A DNA stretch of 5,840 bases from Candidatus Magasanikiibacteriota bacterium (GTDB lineage: Bacteria > Patescibacteriota > Patescibacteriia > Magasanikbacterales > GWA2-37-8). The notes under the pieces were generated by a model, which had not been told where the DNA came from, searched no databases, and worked only from the letters and a program-made list of their open reading frames with translations. The position numbers were made by a program, and so were the translations under genes. This document shows positions 1-5,840 of this stretch, in pieces. The stretch spans positions 1 to 5,840 of the forward strand of contig JAPLWP010000118.1 of assembly GCA_026396535.1 (NCBI GenBank), given 5' to 3'. The number at the start of each line of letters is the position of its first letter. The stretch's first letter is position 1.

Positions 1-1
1 C

Positions 2-33
2 AATAAAAAATCCCCGATTTTATTCGAGGATTT
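2..33 (-). terminator. Rho-independent terminator of the rseP-pheS-pheT operon
   Basis: On the minus strand a hairpin starts five bases after the pheT TAA stop. Its arms are 33-24 and 17-8, about 10 bp with a 6-nt loop, followed by a run of U broken by a single A (10-2). One pair in the stem is G-U in the minus-strand RNA but would be a C-A mismatch in a plus-strand RNA. The clean U run also exists only on the minus side. Both facts orient the terminator with pheT. It marks the 3' end of the three-gene transcript. Confidence 0.85.
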
Positions 34-38
34 ATTTC

Positions 39-2489
39 TTATCTTACTTCAGCATTAAATTCTTTTTTTAGTTCTTCCTGTGCTTTTTTCATAGCATTTT
101 CTATTTCGTCAGCTGTAAGCGTGCGATCATGATGACCAAAGGTGAGTCGATAGGCCATACTTTTATAACCTTCGCTAATCTTACTACCTTCATATACATC
201 AAACAGTTCAACATTTTTTAACAAAGCATTTGTTTTTTCTAGCGCTTTTAAAATTTGACCGTGAGTAAATTCTTTTTTCACCAAAAAGGCCAAATCACGC
301 ATAACTTCCGGATATACAGAGGCAGCACGATAACTTGTCTGCTTTTCTTGGCGAGATAAAATCTCCACCAGCAATGATAAATTTAATTGTAATACTCCTA
401 CCCGTTGCTCGACACCCAAACTCTGAGCCACGATCGGATTTATTTCACATACTACACCTACCATCTCACCGCCTACCATTACCAAAGCCAATCTGGTTGG
501 ATGCTCCCATGGCTTTACCATATCGGCAGCCACAATCTGAAAATCTGTTTTTAGAGCAACAAAAATATTTTCTAAAGCGCGACGCGCCTGCCAAAATGGC
601 GTGACTTCTTTTTTGCCGGCATACATAGTTGCCACCCAAGTGTCTTGCTTTGGCAACAAATCATCGCCGTTACTATCCAAACGTAAACCATTTTGTTTGG
701 TAGAAAATACTTTACCAATTTCAAAAATTTTTACTTCGGAATAATTTTCAATATTATTTTTTATGTTCTCGAGCAAATTTGGCAATAAATTGCGACGTAA
801 AAATGGACGCTCTTTGGAGAGTGGATTGTCTAGCTCCAAATATTGGACTAGATCATCCCCCATCTTGTTCACCTGAGCATCACTGACAAAAGAATAATTA
901 TATACTTCATTATATCCCAATGTTTTCACCAAAATTTCAGATACATCTCTTTCCAAATCACGCAGTACATTTTTTTCTGGTGGGTTTATTGGGAAATTTG
1001 GCAAAGCGGACGGAATATTTTCATAACCAAAAAATCTAGCTACTTCTTCTACCACGTCTTCCGCGATAGAGATATCTTTGGTTGCGCGCCAAGTCGGAAT
1101 GGTCACCAACAAACTATTTTTCTTGGTCTTCACTTCAAAACCCAAGCGAGACAAAATATTTAAAATATCTTTTTGTTCAATATCTACCCCTAATTTTTTA
1201 ACAAAAATATCATTAGATAATTCTAGCGGTCCAACTGATAAATGAAATTTCTTTTCATCCACTACTTTGCTTACTACTTTGGCCCCAGGACAAATCTCTA
1301 GCGCCAGCTCTACCGCTTTTTGCAAAGCAATTTCACACAAATTTGGATCTAAACTTTTTTCATAACGTATCGCGGAATCAGTACGCAATCCCAAGCGAGT
1401 AGCCGTCTTACGCACACTAGCCGCATTGAAATTGGCCGATTCAAAAATTACAGTAGTGGTGTCGGCGTAAGTACCGCTTTCTAGACCACCTTTTACACCC
1501 GCAATACCCAGCGATTTATTTCCAGCCACAATCATAAGATCGGTTACGGACAAAGTATATTCGGCTTCATCCAAAGCAACAAATTTTTCTCCTTCTTTGG
1601 CTAGACGCACACCAATATCATGACCCACTTTGGAGGCATCAAAGGCGTGCAAAGGCTGACCCAACTCAAGCATGATATAGTTGGTAATATCTACAATATT
1701 ATTAATAGGATTGGATCCTACGGCTAATAATTTTTCTTGTAGCCACTGAGGGGATGGACCAACTTTTATACCTGATACCGCCACCGCCATATAGCGTGGG
1801 CAAAGTTTAGTGTCTTCTATTTCTACTTTTAATTTAAAATCTTTTCCCGGTTTTATTTTTACTACTTCGTATTTTTTCAAATCACGATTAAATAATACGG
1901 CCACTTCACGCGCAATACCATAATGACCCCAAAGATCCGGACGGTTCGATAAAGATTTATTATCAATTTCTAAAATTGTATCATTGAGTCCCAACACTTC
2001 TGCTAGCGGCAGACCCACAATATTTTTTTTATCAGCCAAGCTAGACAAATCTAAAATTTCTTTTTCTTCTTTAGCTGGAAACATTTCACGCAAACCAATT
2101 TCATCCGAAGCGCAAATCATACCAAAAGATTCTTCACCACGAATTTTGGTTGGTGATAATTCAATCAATTCCCCTTCTCCATGCCACTGTACTTTGGCAC
2201 CTACTTTACCGATTGCGGCTAGCATTCCCTCTACCACATTGCTACCACCACATACTATCTGCAATTCTTCCGGACCTACATCCACGCGGCATAATTTTAA
2301 TTTATCCGCATTTGGGTGCTTGATAGCGGAAACCACTTTGCCCACTACCACATTATTGAGTAGCTCACCCTGTTTTTTTATTCCTTCCACTTCTACAGTT
2401 GTAGCTTTCAAACGAGCGGCTACTTCTTCTACAGTGATGCTGCTGGAAAGATTTACAAATTTTTTCAACCAATTATAGGAAATGAGCAT
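39..2489 (-). CDS. pheT: Phenylalanine--tRNA ligase beta subunit (PheT)
   Basis: The 816-residue beta subunit of the alpha2-beta2 phenylalanyl-tRNA synthetase, a cytoplasmic enzyme; about 800 residues is normal for the bacterial long form. Seen in order: the N-terminal B1 start (MLISYNWLKKFV); an EMAP/OB tRNA-binding fold at about 40-155 (VVGKVVSAIKHPNADKLK, then CGGSNV); the B3/B4 editing module at about 210-395, with DITNYIMLELGQPLHAFD at 267-284 and GIAGVKGGLESG at 328-339; the B5 domain at about 415-490, with AEDVVEEVARFFGYENIP; the catalytic-like core at about 505-715; and a C-terminal ferredoxin-like anticodon-binding domain at about 724-816, starting YPEVMRDLAFLV. In this family the beta subunit binds tRNA and hydrolyses mischarged Tyr-tRNA-Phe. 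The ATG lies one base after the pheS stop and has no Shine-Dalgarno, so translation probably depends on coupling to pheS. The gene is intact. Confidence 0.98.
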   Translation of the reverse strand: MLISYNWLKKFVNLSSSITVEEVAARLKATTVEVEGIKKQGELLNNVVVGKVVSAIKHPNADKLKLCRVDVGPEELQIVCGGSNVVEGMLAAIGKVGAKVQWHGEGELIELSPTKIRGEESFGMICASDEIGLREMFPAKEEKEILDLSSLADKKNIVGLPLAEVLGLNDTILEIDNKSLSNRPDLWGHYGIAREVAVLFNRDLKKYEVVKIKPGKDFKLKVEIEDTKLCPRYMAVAVSGIKVGPSPQWLQEKLLAVGSNPINNIVDITNYIMLELGQPLHAFDASKVGHDIGVRLAKEGEKFVALDEAEYTLSVTDLMIVAGNKSLGIAGVKGGLESGTYADTTTVIFESANFNAASVRKTATRLGLRTDSAIRYEKSLDPNLCEIALQKAVELALEICPGAKVVSKVVDEKKFHLSVGPLELSNDIFVKKLGVDIEQKDILNILSRLGFEVKTKKNSLLVTIPTWRATKDISIAEDVVEEVARFFGYENIPSALPNFPINPPEKNVLRDLERDVSEILVKTLGYNEVYNYSFVSDAQVNKMGDDLVQYLELDNPLSKERPFLRRNLLPNLLENIKNNIENYSEVKIFEIGKVFSTKQNGLRLDSNGDDLLPKQDTWVATMYAGKKEVTPFWQARRALENIFVALKTDFQIVAADMVKPWEHPTRLALVMVGGEMVGVVCEINPIVAQSLGVEQRVGVLQLNLSLLVEILSRQEKQTSYRAASVYPEVMRDLAFLVKKEFTHGQILKALEKTNALLKNVELFDVYEGSKISEGYKSMAYRLTFGHHDRTLTADEIENAMKKAQEELKKEFNAEVR

Positions 2490-2490
2490 A

Positions 2491-3522
2491 CTAGAACTGT
2501 TTTAGAAATTTTAAATCGCCGCTTTCCAAATGGCGGATATCTTCAATACCGTATTTAAGCATCGCCAACCGAGTAAGCCCAAGACCAAAAGCAAAGCCCT
2601 GATATTTACTCGAATCTACTTTTCCTTCTTTGAGAACATTAGGATGGATCATACCGGCACCAAAAATTTCAAGCCATCCGGTATTTTTACAAACACGACA
2701 GCCTTTTCCTTTGCAAATAAAACAAGTTACTTCCCCATTTACGCCTGGCTCTACAAACGGATAATATTTAGGACGCAAACGTACTTGTGTATCAGCGCCA
2801 TACAAATGTTTAGCGACTGCTTCAAGCACACCTTTCATGTGAGCAAAAGTAATATTTTCATCAATCACAAAACCTTCAAGCTGATAAAAAGTATGCTCGT
2901 GACGTGGATCAGTCGCTTCGTTGCGATAACATTTTCCCGGCACAATCGCGCGTAATGGCGCACCCTGTTTGAGCATTGAGCGCACCTGCATCGAAGAAGT
3001 ATGCGTACGCATTACTAACCCTGGATGATTTTTGATATAAAAAGTATCTTGCATATCACGGGCCGGATGATTCTCCGGCACGTTTACCGCCGAAAAATTA
3101 AAATAATCACTTTCAAGCTCCGGACCATCGAGTACCATAAATCCCATGGAAACAAAAAAATCTTCCAAATCTTTTTGGATAATAGTATTAGGATGAAATG
3201 TGCCGGATTCAGTATGAGGAAGAGAAGGCTGGGTAATATCTACTCGTTCTTTTTCTACCGCCTTGTTCCAATCCGCATTCATCAACTCAGTTTTCTTCAT
3301 TTTAAAAGCCGCTTCAATTTCTTTCTTCACTTCATTAGCCACCACGCCGATCACTTTGCGAGCATCATCGGTGAGATCTTTGAGCCCTTTCATCAGATTG
3401 GTCAGCTCGCCGCTTTTACGTCCCAAAAATTTATTTTCCAAATCTTCGAGCTGAATTTTATCGCTCACAGATTTAATTGCGAGTAGTGCTTCGGTTTTGA
3501 GTTGTTCAAATTTACTTTGCAT
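2491..3522 (-). CDS. pheS: Phenylalanine--tRNA ligase alpha subunit (PheS)
   Basis: The 343-residue catalytic subunit, a class II synthetase that activates Phe with ATP and transfers it to tRNA-Phe; its length is typical. Residues 1-85 are charged and helical, matching the N-terminal tRNA-contacting coiled coil. Class II motif 1 region: GFMVLDGPELESDYFNF (127-143) followed by NVPENHPARDMQDTFY (147-162). The RTHTSS substrate loop is at 172-177. Motif 2 is CYRNEATDPRHEHTFYQLEG (198-217). Motif 3 is GFAFGLGLTRLAML (309-322). An insert at 267-278 carries four cysteines (C267, C270, C275, C278) as CxxC-x4-CxxC, a likely zinc knuckle; E. coli PheS lacks it. The Phe-pocket segment reads YYPFVEPG (253-260), with Tyr where Thermus and E. 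coli have Phe. The start is the ATG one base after the rseP stop. A GGAG lies upstream but about 23 nt from the ATG, too far for a normal ribosome binding site. Confidence 0.98.
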   Translation of the reverse strand: MQSKFEQLKTEALLAIKSVSDKIQLEDLENKFLGRKSGELTNLMKGLKDLTDDARKVIGVVANEVKKEIEAAFKMKKTELMNADWNKAVEKERVDITQPSLPHTESGTFHPNTIIQKDLEDFFVSMGFMVLDGPELESDYFNFSAVNVPENHPARDMQDTFYIKNHPGLVMRTHTSSMQVRSMLKQGAPLRAIVPGKCYRNEATDPRHEHTFYQLEGFVIDENITFAHMKGVLEAVAKHLYGADTQVRLRPKYYPFVEPGVNGEVTCFICKGKGCRVCKNTGWLEIFGAGMIHPNVLKEGKVDSSKYQGFAFGLGLTRLAMLKYGIEDIRHLESGDLKFLKQF

Positions 3523-3523
3523 A

Positions 3524-4696
3524 TTACAACAGGTGTTTTATAAAACTCCAAATCACTGCTCGAAAATTTGCAATGTCGCGTACAGTGACTACCAAAACAA
3601 GCAACATCAACAAAGCAAATCCAATAGTATGAAAAATTTGTTCCAATTTTTGAGAAACTGGCTTACCGCGTAATTTGGCAATGATTAAAAATAATTGGCG
3701 TCCGCCATCAAGCGCTGGAATTGGTAAAATATTAAATACTGCCAAATTCAACGAAAGCATCGCCGCAAATTGTATCAAATAAATCCAGCCAAGCTTGGCC
3801 ACGCGCCCAGTCATCACTGCTACTCCTACTGGACCAGATACCGCTTCGCCAACACCATTACCAGCAAACAATCCTTTGAGTAGTAAATAAAAAGCTACAA
3901 TAATTTCTTTAAGGTAAAAAATTGTAGTTTTGACACCCTGCCAAATAGCAGAGAAAAATGGATAACGCACAGTGCCAACTTCGGCTATCGCTACACCGAT
4001 ACCACCTTTGCCAGTATCATTATAAACAACTGGCTGAATTTTTTTCTCAATTATTTGATCATTTCTTTTTACACGCACCAGCAGTTGCTCATTTTTGTGA
4101 GCATCAATATATTCTTGCATTTGTTTAAGTCGTGGATTTTGCAAATCACCGACTTGCAAAATCACATCTCCAGCTTGTATCCCCGCGGCCTCGGCTGGTT
4201 TGCGAGGTAAGATTTGCAAAATTTCAATACGACGATCACTTACACGCGACACATCTGTCATACTGTCTACATTTTGAGGCAACCCAATCACATATCCAGC
4301 CGTAAGCAAAACAAAAGCAAGCAAGATATTCATCAACACACCCGCACAAAGTACCAAAGATTTTTGCCAAAACTTTTTAGCCGCAAAACTATCTGGATCA
4401 CTAGCTTCTTCTCCGTTCTCACCTTTGATTTTTACAAAGCCGCCCAACGGCAACCAATTGAGGGAATAAACTGTACCATATTCTTCGTCACTTTCATTCA
4501 GATCACGATTACCCCAAACCAATCTCCATTGTTTTTTATTATTTTTTTTGAACTGAATACCCAAGAATCTCGGTGGAAAACCAAAGCCAAATTCATGTAC
4601 GCCCATGCCAGTTTTTTTGGCAAAAATAAAATGACCAAATTCGTGGGAAACTACTAAAATGGCTAAGACTGCAAGAAAGTATAATAAGGAAGCCAT
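3524..4696 (-). CDS. rseP: RseP/RasP-type site-2 intramembrane zinc metalloprotease (M50)
   Basis: A 390-residue polytopic membrane protease that cuts transmembrane segments of substrates such as anti-sigma factors or leftover signal peptides. The zinc motif HEFGH (18-22) lies at the end of the first membrane helix (about 3-25). The second zinc-site motif is NILPIPALDGG (322-332), with Asp330 the expected third ligand. Other hydrophobic segments are at about 112-138, 304-325 and 354-374, with a membrane-associated stretch at about 256-277. One PDZ domain spans about 157-225 (RKPAEAAGIQAGDVIL), as in Gram-positive RasP; E. coli RseP has two. The membrane-reentrant beta loop GTVYSLNWLPLGGFVKI (74-90) follows an unusually long charged insert at about 47-73. 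It is the first gene of the minus-strand operon. The ATG sits at the start of the first membrane helix; no Shine-Dalgarno is visible. The physiological substrate cannot be told from this window. Confidence 0.95.
   Translation of the reverse strand: MASLLYFLAVLAILVVSHEFGHFIFAKKTGMGVHEFGFGFPPRFLGIQFKKNNKKQWRLVWGNRDLNESDEEYGTVYSLNWLPLGGFVKIKGENGEEASDPDSFAAKKFWQKSLVLCAGVLMNILLAFVLLTAGYVIGLPQNVDSMTDVSRVSDRRIEILQILPRKPAEAAGIQAGDVILQVGDLQNPRLKQMQEYIDAHKNEQLLVRVKRNDQIIEKKIQPVVYNDTGKGGIGVAIAEVGTVRYPFFSAIWQGVKTTIFYLKEIIVAFYLLLKGLFAGNGVGEAVSGPVGVAVMTGRVAKLGWIYLIQFAAMLSLNLAVFNILPIPALDGGRQLFLIIAKLRGKPVSQKLEQIFHTIGFALLMLLVLVVTVRDIANFRAVIWSFIKHLL
3532..3549. repeat. Interrupted palindrome at the rseP-pheS junction
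   Basis: The 18-bp sequence GGTGTTTTATAAAACTCC is a perfect 12-bp palindrome (3535-3546), flanked after one mismatch by two further complementary bases on each side. It overlaps the last codons of rseP and ends ten bases before the pheS ATG. In the minus-strand mRNA it could fold so that an upstream GGAG is partly paired with a downstream CACC. The core also contains TATAAA, which resembles a -10 box, but no convincing -35 box is 17-18 bp upstream. The inverted symmetry is seen; its role is inference. Confidence 0.45.
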
Positions 4697-4701
4697 AGGG
4701 C

Positions 4702-4730
4702 TTGATTTGATTAGATAAAGGGGTTAAAAT
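4702..4730 (+). promoter_or_regulatory. Sigma70-type promoter for lemA-htpX
   Basis: A -35 box TTGATT (4702-4707, 4 of 6 to consensus) and a -10 box TAAAAT (4725-4730, 5 of 6) are separated by exactly 17 bp. Transcription would start near 4737, leaving a leader of about 39 nt before the lemA ATG. A second TAAAAT lies at 4758-4763 without a good -35 box. The -35 box lies only six bases from the rseP start codon, so polymerase bound here would also cover the rseP start region. Confidence 0.6.
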
Positions 4731-4740
4731 ACAGACACAA
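4710..4740 (-). promoter_or_regulatory. Possible weak promoter for rseP-pheS-pheT
   Basis: On the minus strand TCTAAT (4715-4710, 5 of 6 to the -10 consensus) follows TTGTGT (4740-4735, 3 of 6 to the -35 consensus) with a long 19-bp spacer. Transcription would start near 4703, giving a nearly leaderless rseP message. The match is poor; an alternative -10 is TATACT at 4770-4765, also without a clear -35. A promoter must exist in or near this gap, but its exact position is uncertain. Confidence 0.25.
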
Positions 4741-4757
4741 AGCCATCTAAGGCTTAG
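4740..4757. repeat. Small inverted repeats in the rseP/lemA divergent gap
   Basis: Two overlapping symmetric elements share bases here. AAGCC-ATCTAA-GGCTT (4740-4755) can form a 5-bp hairpin at the very start of the predicted lemA leader. CTAAG-G-CTTAG (4747-4757) is an 11-bp dyad that cannot form an RNA hairpin but is the right form for a protein-binding half-site pair. It lies just downstream of the lemA transcription start and upstream of any rseP promoter. The symmetry is seen; an operator role is inferred. Such short repeats can arise by chance. Confidence 0.35.
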
Positions 4758-4775
4758 TAAAATAAGTATATATTT

Positions 4776-5333
4776 ATGAACCTATTTTATATTATTCTAG
4801 CTGTTCTGGCAATAGTAATCCTTTGGGTCATCGCTACATTTAATGGCTTGATCAAGAGCAAAAACCGAGTTGATGAGGCTTTTAGCGACATCGACGTACA
4901 GCTCAAACGCCGTTATGACCTGATCCCAAATTTAGTTGAAACCGTAAAAGGCTACATGACTCATGAACGTGAAACCTTGGTAAAATTGACCGAAGCTCGC
5001 ACAGCCGCTATGGCTAATCAAGGCGCTTCTTTGGCAGATCGTGAAAAATCTGAAAACGCTCTATCCTCTACTCTTAAATCTCTATTTGCAGTCACTGAAA
5101 ACTACCCAGAGCTTAAGGCTAGCCAAAATTTCATGCAATTACAGGATGAAATCTCTGATACCGAAAATAAAATTCAAGCCAGTCGCCGTTTTTATAACAG
5201 CAATGTACGCGATTTCAATACTGGCATTCAGACTTTTCCTCAAAACACCATCGCTGGTATGCTGAATTTCCACAAATACGAATTCTTTCAAACCGCTGAA
5301 AATGAGCGCCAAAACGTACAAGTGAAATTTTAA
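4776..5333 (+). CDS. lemA: LemA family membrane-anchored protein
   Basis: A 185-residue protein of the LemA family, normal in length. One N-terminal membrane helix (about 2-22) is followed by a soluble, mostly helical domain. The family core is clear: FNGLIKSKNRVDEAFSDID (22-40), then RRYDLIPNLVETVKGY (45-60), then AVTENYPELKASQNFMQLQD (105-124) and SRRFYNSNVRDFNTGIQTFP (136-155). Known LemA structures are long helical bundles; the biochemical function is not settled. The domain most likely lies outside the cytoplasmic membrane. It is the first gene of the plus-strand unit, 11 bases ahead of htpX, a pairing seen in many bacteria that suggests a link to HtpX-type proteolysis. The ATG directly precedes the membrane helix; no Shine-Dalgarno is present in the AT-rich leader. 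Confidence 0.95.
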   Translation: MNLFYIILAVLAIVILWVIATFNGLIKSKNRVDEAFSDIDVQLKRRYDLIPNLVETVKGYMTHERETLVKLTEARTAAMANQGASLADREKSENALSSTLKSLFAVTENYPELKASQNFMQLQDEISDTENKIQASRRFYNSNVRDFNTGIQTFPQNTIAGMLNFHKYEFFQTAENERQNVQVKF

Positions 5334-5344
5334 ACCCACCTAAA

Positions 5345-5840
5345 ATGTATAATCAAGTAGACTCCAACAAACAAAAATCGGTATTTCTCCTACTATTAGC
5401 CACCGCTTTGGTACTAGTTTTGGGCTATGTTTTTGATCGTGCCTATAGGGGCAATGGTTATGGAGGTCTATTCATAGGAATAATAATATCACTTATCACC
5501 ACTTCGGTTTCATATTTTCAGGGTGATAAAATTGCTCTTGCCGTTTCCGGTGCTCAACAAATCTCTAAGGAAGAGAATCGTTATGTATATAATATGGTAG
5601 AAAATCTGTGCATCACTGCCGGATTGCCTGTACCAAAAGTATATATAATGAACGATCCTTCGATAAATGCTTTTGCTACCGGGCGCAAACCAGAGTTGGC
5701 ATCGATTGCTATTACTACTGGTGCAATTGAAAAACTAAAAAACGAAGAACTTGAGGGAGTTATCGCTCATGAACTATCTCATGTACAAAATTATGACATT
5801 CGTTTCATGATGCTTGTGGCTGTTTTAGTAGGTTCGATCT
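5345..5840 (+). CDS. htpX: HtpX family M48 membrane zinc metalloprotease, 3' end outside the window
   Basis: An open frame running off the right edge: 165 codons are visible of the 280-300 usual for HtpX. It opens MYNQVDSNKQKSVFLLLL, the typical HtpX N-terminus, with membrane helices at about 12-30 and 40-58. The cytoplasmic protease domain follows: YNMVENLCITAGLPVPKVYI (82-101), NDPSINAFATGR (103-114) and the zinc motif AHELSH (141-146), in which His142 and His146 are the expected zinc ligands and Glu143 the catalytic base. The downstream third ligand and the last membrane helices lie beyond the edge. HtpX degrades damaged or misfolded membrane proteins from the cytoplasmic side. It follows lemA by 11 bases and is probably co-transcribed from the lemA promoter. 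The ATG has no Shine-Dalgarno (upstream bases ACCCACCTAAA). No frameshift is visible up to the cut. Confidence 0.95.
   Translation, partial: MYNQVDSNKQKSVFLLLLATALVLVLGYVFDRAYRGNGYGGLFIGIIISLITTSVSYFQGDKIALAVSGAQQISKEENRYVYNMVENLCITAGLPVPKVYIMNDPSINAFATGRKPELASIAITTGAIEKLKNEELEGVIAHELSHVQNYDIRFMMLVAVLVGSI

Noticed and set aside
335..604. Plus-strand open frame antisense to the 3' half of pheT
   Set aside because: It overlaps strongly conserved PheT coding sequence, has no family-like motifs, and has no promoter or ribosome binding site.
1984..2478. Open frame of 164 codons on the plus strand inside pheT
   Set aside because: It lies wholly antisense to the conserved N-terminal part of pheT. 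Its product is low-complexity, rich in Ser, Thr and Pro, and resembles no family. It is a shadow of the real gene.
2530..3486. Three plus-strand open frames (2530-2955, 3025-3486, 3263-3454) antisense to pheS
   Set aside because: Two of them overlap each other, all overlap class II synthetase motifs on the minus strand, and none has family-like sequence.
2490..3523. Attenuator leader peptide or T-box controlling pheST
   Set aside because: Only one base separates rseP from pheS and one base pheS from pheT. The gap before rseP is 79 bp with no Phe-rich leader peptide and no room for a T-box.
4214..4657. Plus-strand open frame of 147 codons antisense to the rseP N-terminal half
   Set aside because: The opposite strand encodes the HEFGH and PDZ regions of RseP; the plus-strand product looks like random translation.
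4758..4774. Second promoter directly before lemA (TAAAAT at 4758-4763 or TATATT at 4769-4774)
   Set aside because: Neither has a convincing -35 box at 16-18 bp, and the second would start transcription inside the gene. AT-rich leaders often contain such hexamers by chance.
5041..5339. Short frames inside lemA (5041-5265 plus; 5139-5339 minus)
   Set aside because: Both lie over the conserved LemA core, which accounts for the sequence.
1..5840. Mobile element, CRISPR array, defence or toxin system, tRNA or rRNA gene
   Set aside because: Nearly all sequence is accounted for by five conserved genes. No repeats with spacers, transposase-like frames or RNA-gene signatures were seen, so I cannot support a novel system here.

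Overview
The window is about 5.8 kb of AT-rich bacterial chromosome, by eye near 40% G+C. It holds four complete protein-coding genes and one gene cut by the right edge. All are recognisable housekeeping or membrane-quality-control genes. Protein style suggests a member of the Patescibacteria/CPR, perhaps a Parcubacteria-type lineage. The clues are a PheS with a four-cysteine insert, a single-PDZ RseP, very tight gene packing, a LemA-HtpX pair, and no recognisable Shine-Dalgarno sequence at any start. This assignment is an inference from style, not a phylogenetic result. The genetic code is standard: there are no in-frame TGA codons, and the visible stops are TAA or TAG.

Minus strand, read right to left: rseP (site-2 intramembrane metalloprotease, 4696-3524), pheS (phenylalanyl-tRNA synthetase alpha, 3522-2491) and pheT (beta subunit, 2489-39) form one compact unit. 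Exactly one base separates each stop codon from the next start (TAA-T-ATG and TAG-T-ATG). A rho-independent terminator (2-33) lies five bases past the pheT stop. Its stem carries a wobble pair that is only stable in the minus-strand transcript, so it belongs to this operon.

Plus strand: lemA (4776-5333) and htpX (5345 to the edge) form a second unit that diverges from rseP. The 79-bp gap between the two units holds a good sigma70-type promoter for lemA (TTGATT-17-TAAAAT) and a small inverted repeat. A promoter for rseP must lie in the same gap but is only weakly visible.

Functionally, PheS and PheT assemble into the alpha2-beta2 enzyme that charges tRNA-Phe. RseP and HtpX are two different membrane-embedded zinc proteases, and LemA is a membrane-anchored helical protein that often accompanies HtpX. 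The shared gap therefore separates two membrane proteolysis modules, one of which also carries an essential tRNA synthetase. I see no mobile element, CRISPR array, RNA gene, toxin/defence cassette or clearly new system. The points worth a second look are the operon architecture, the absence of Shine-Dalgarno sequences, the palindrome at the rseP-pheS junction, and a few residue-level oddities in PheS and RseP.
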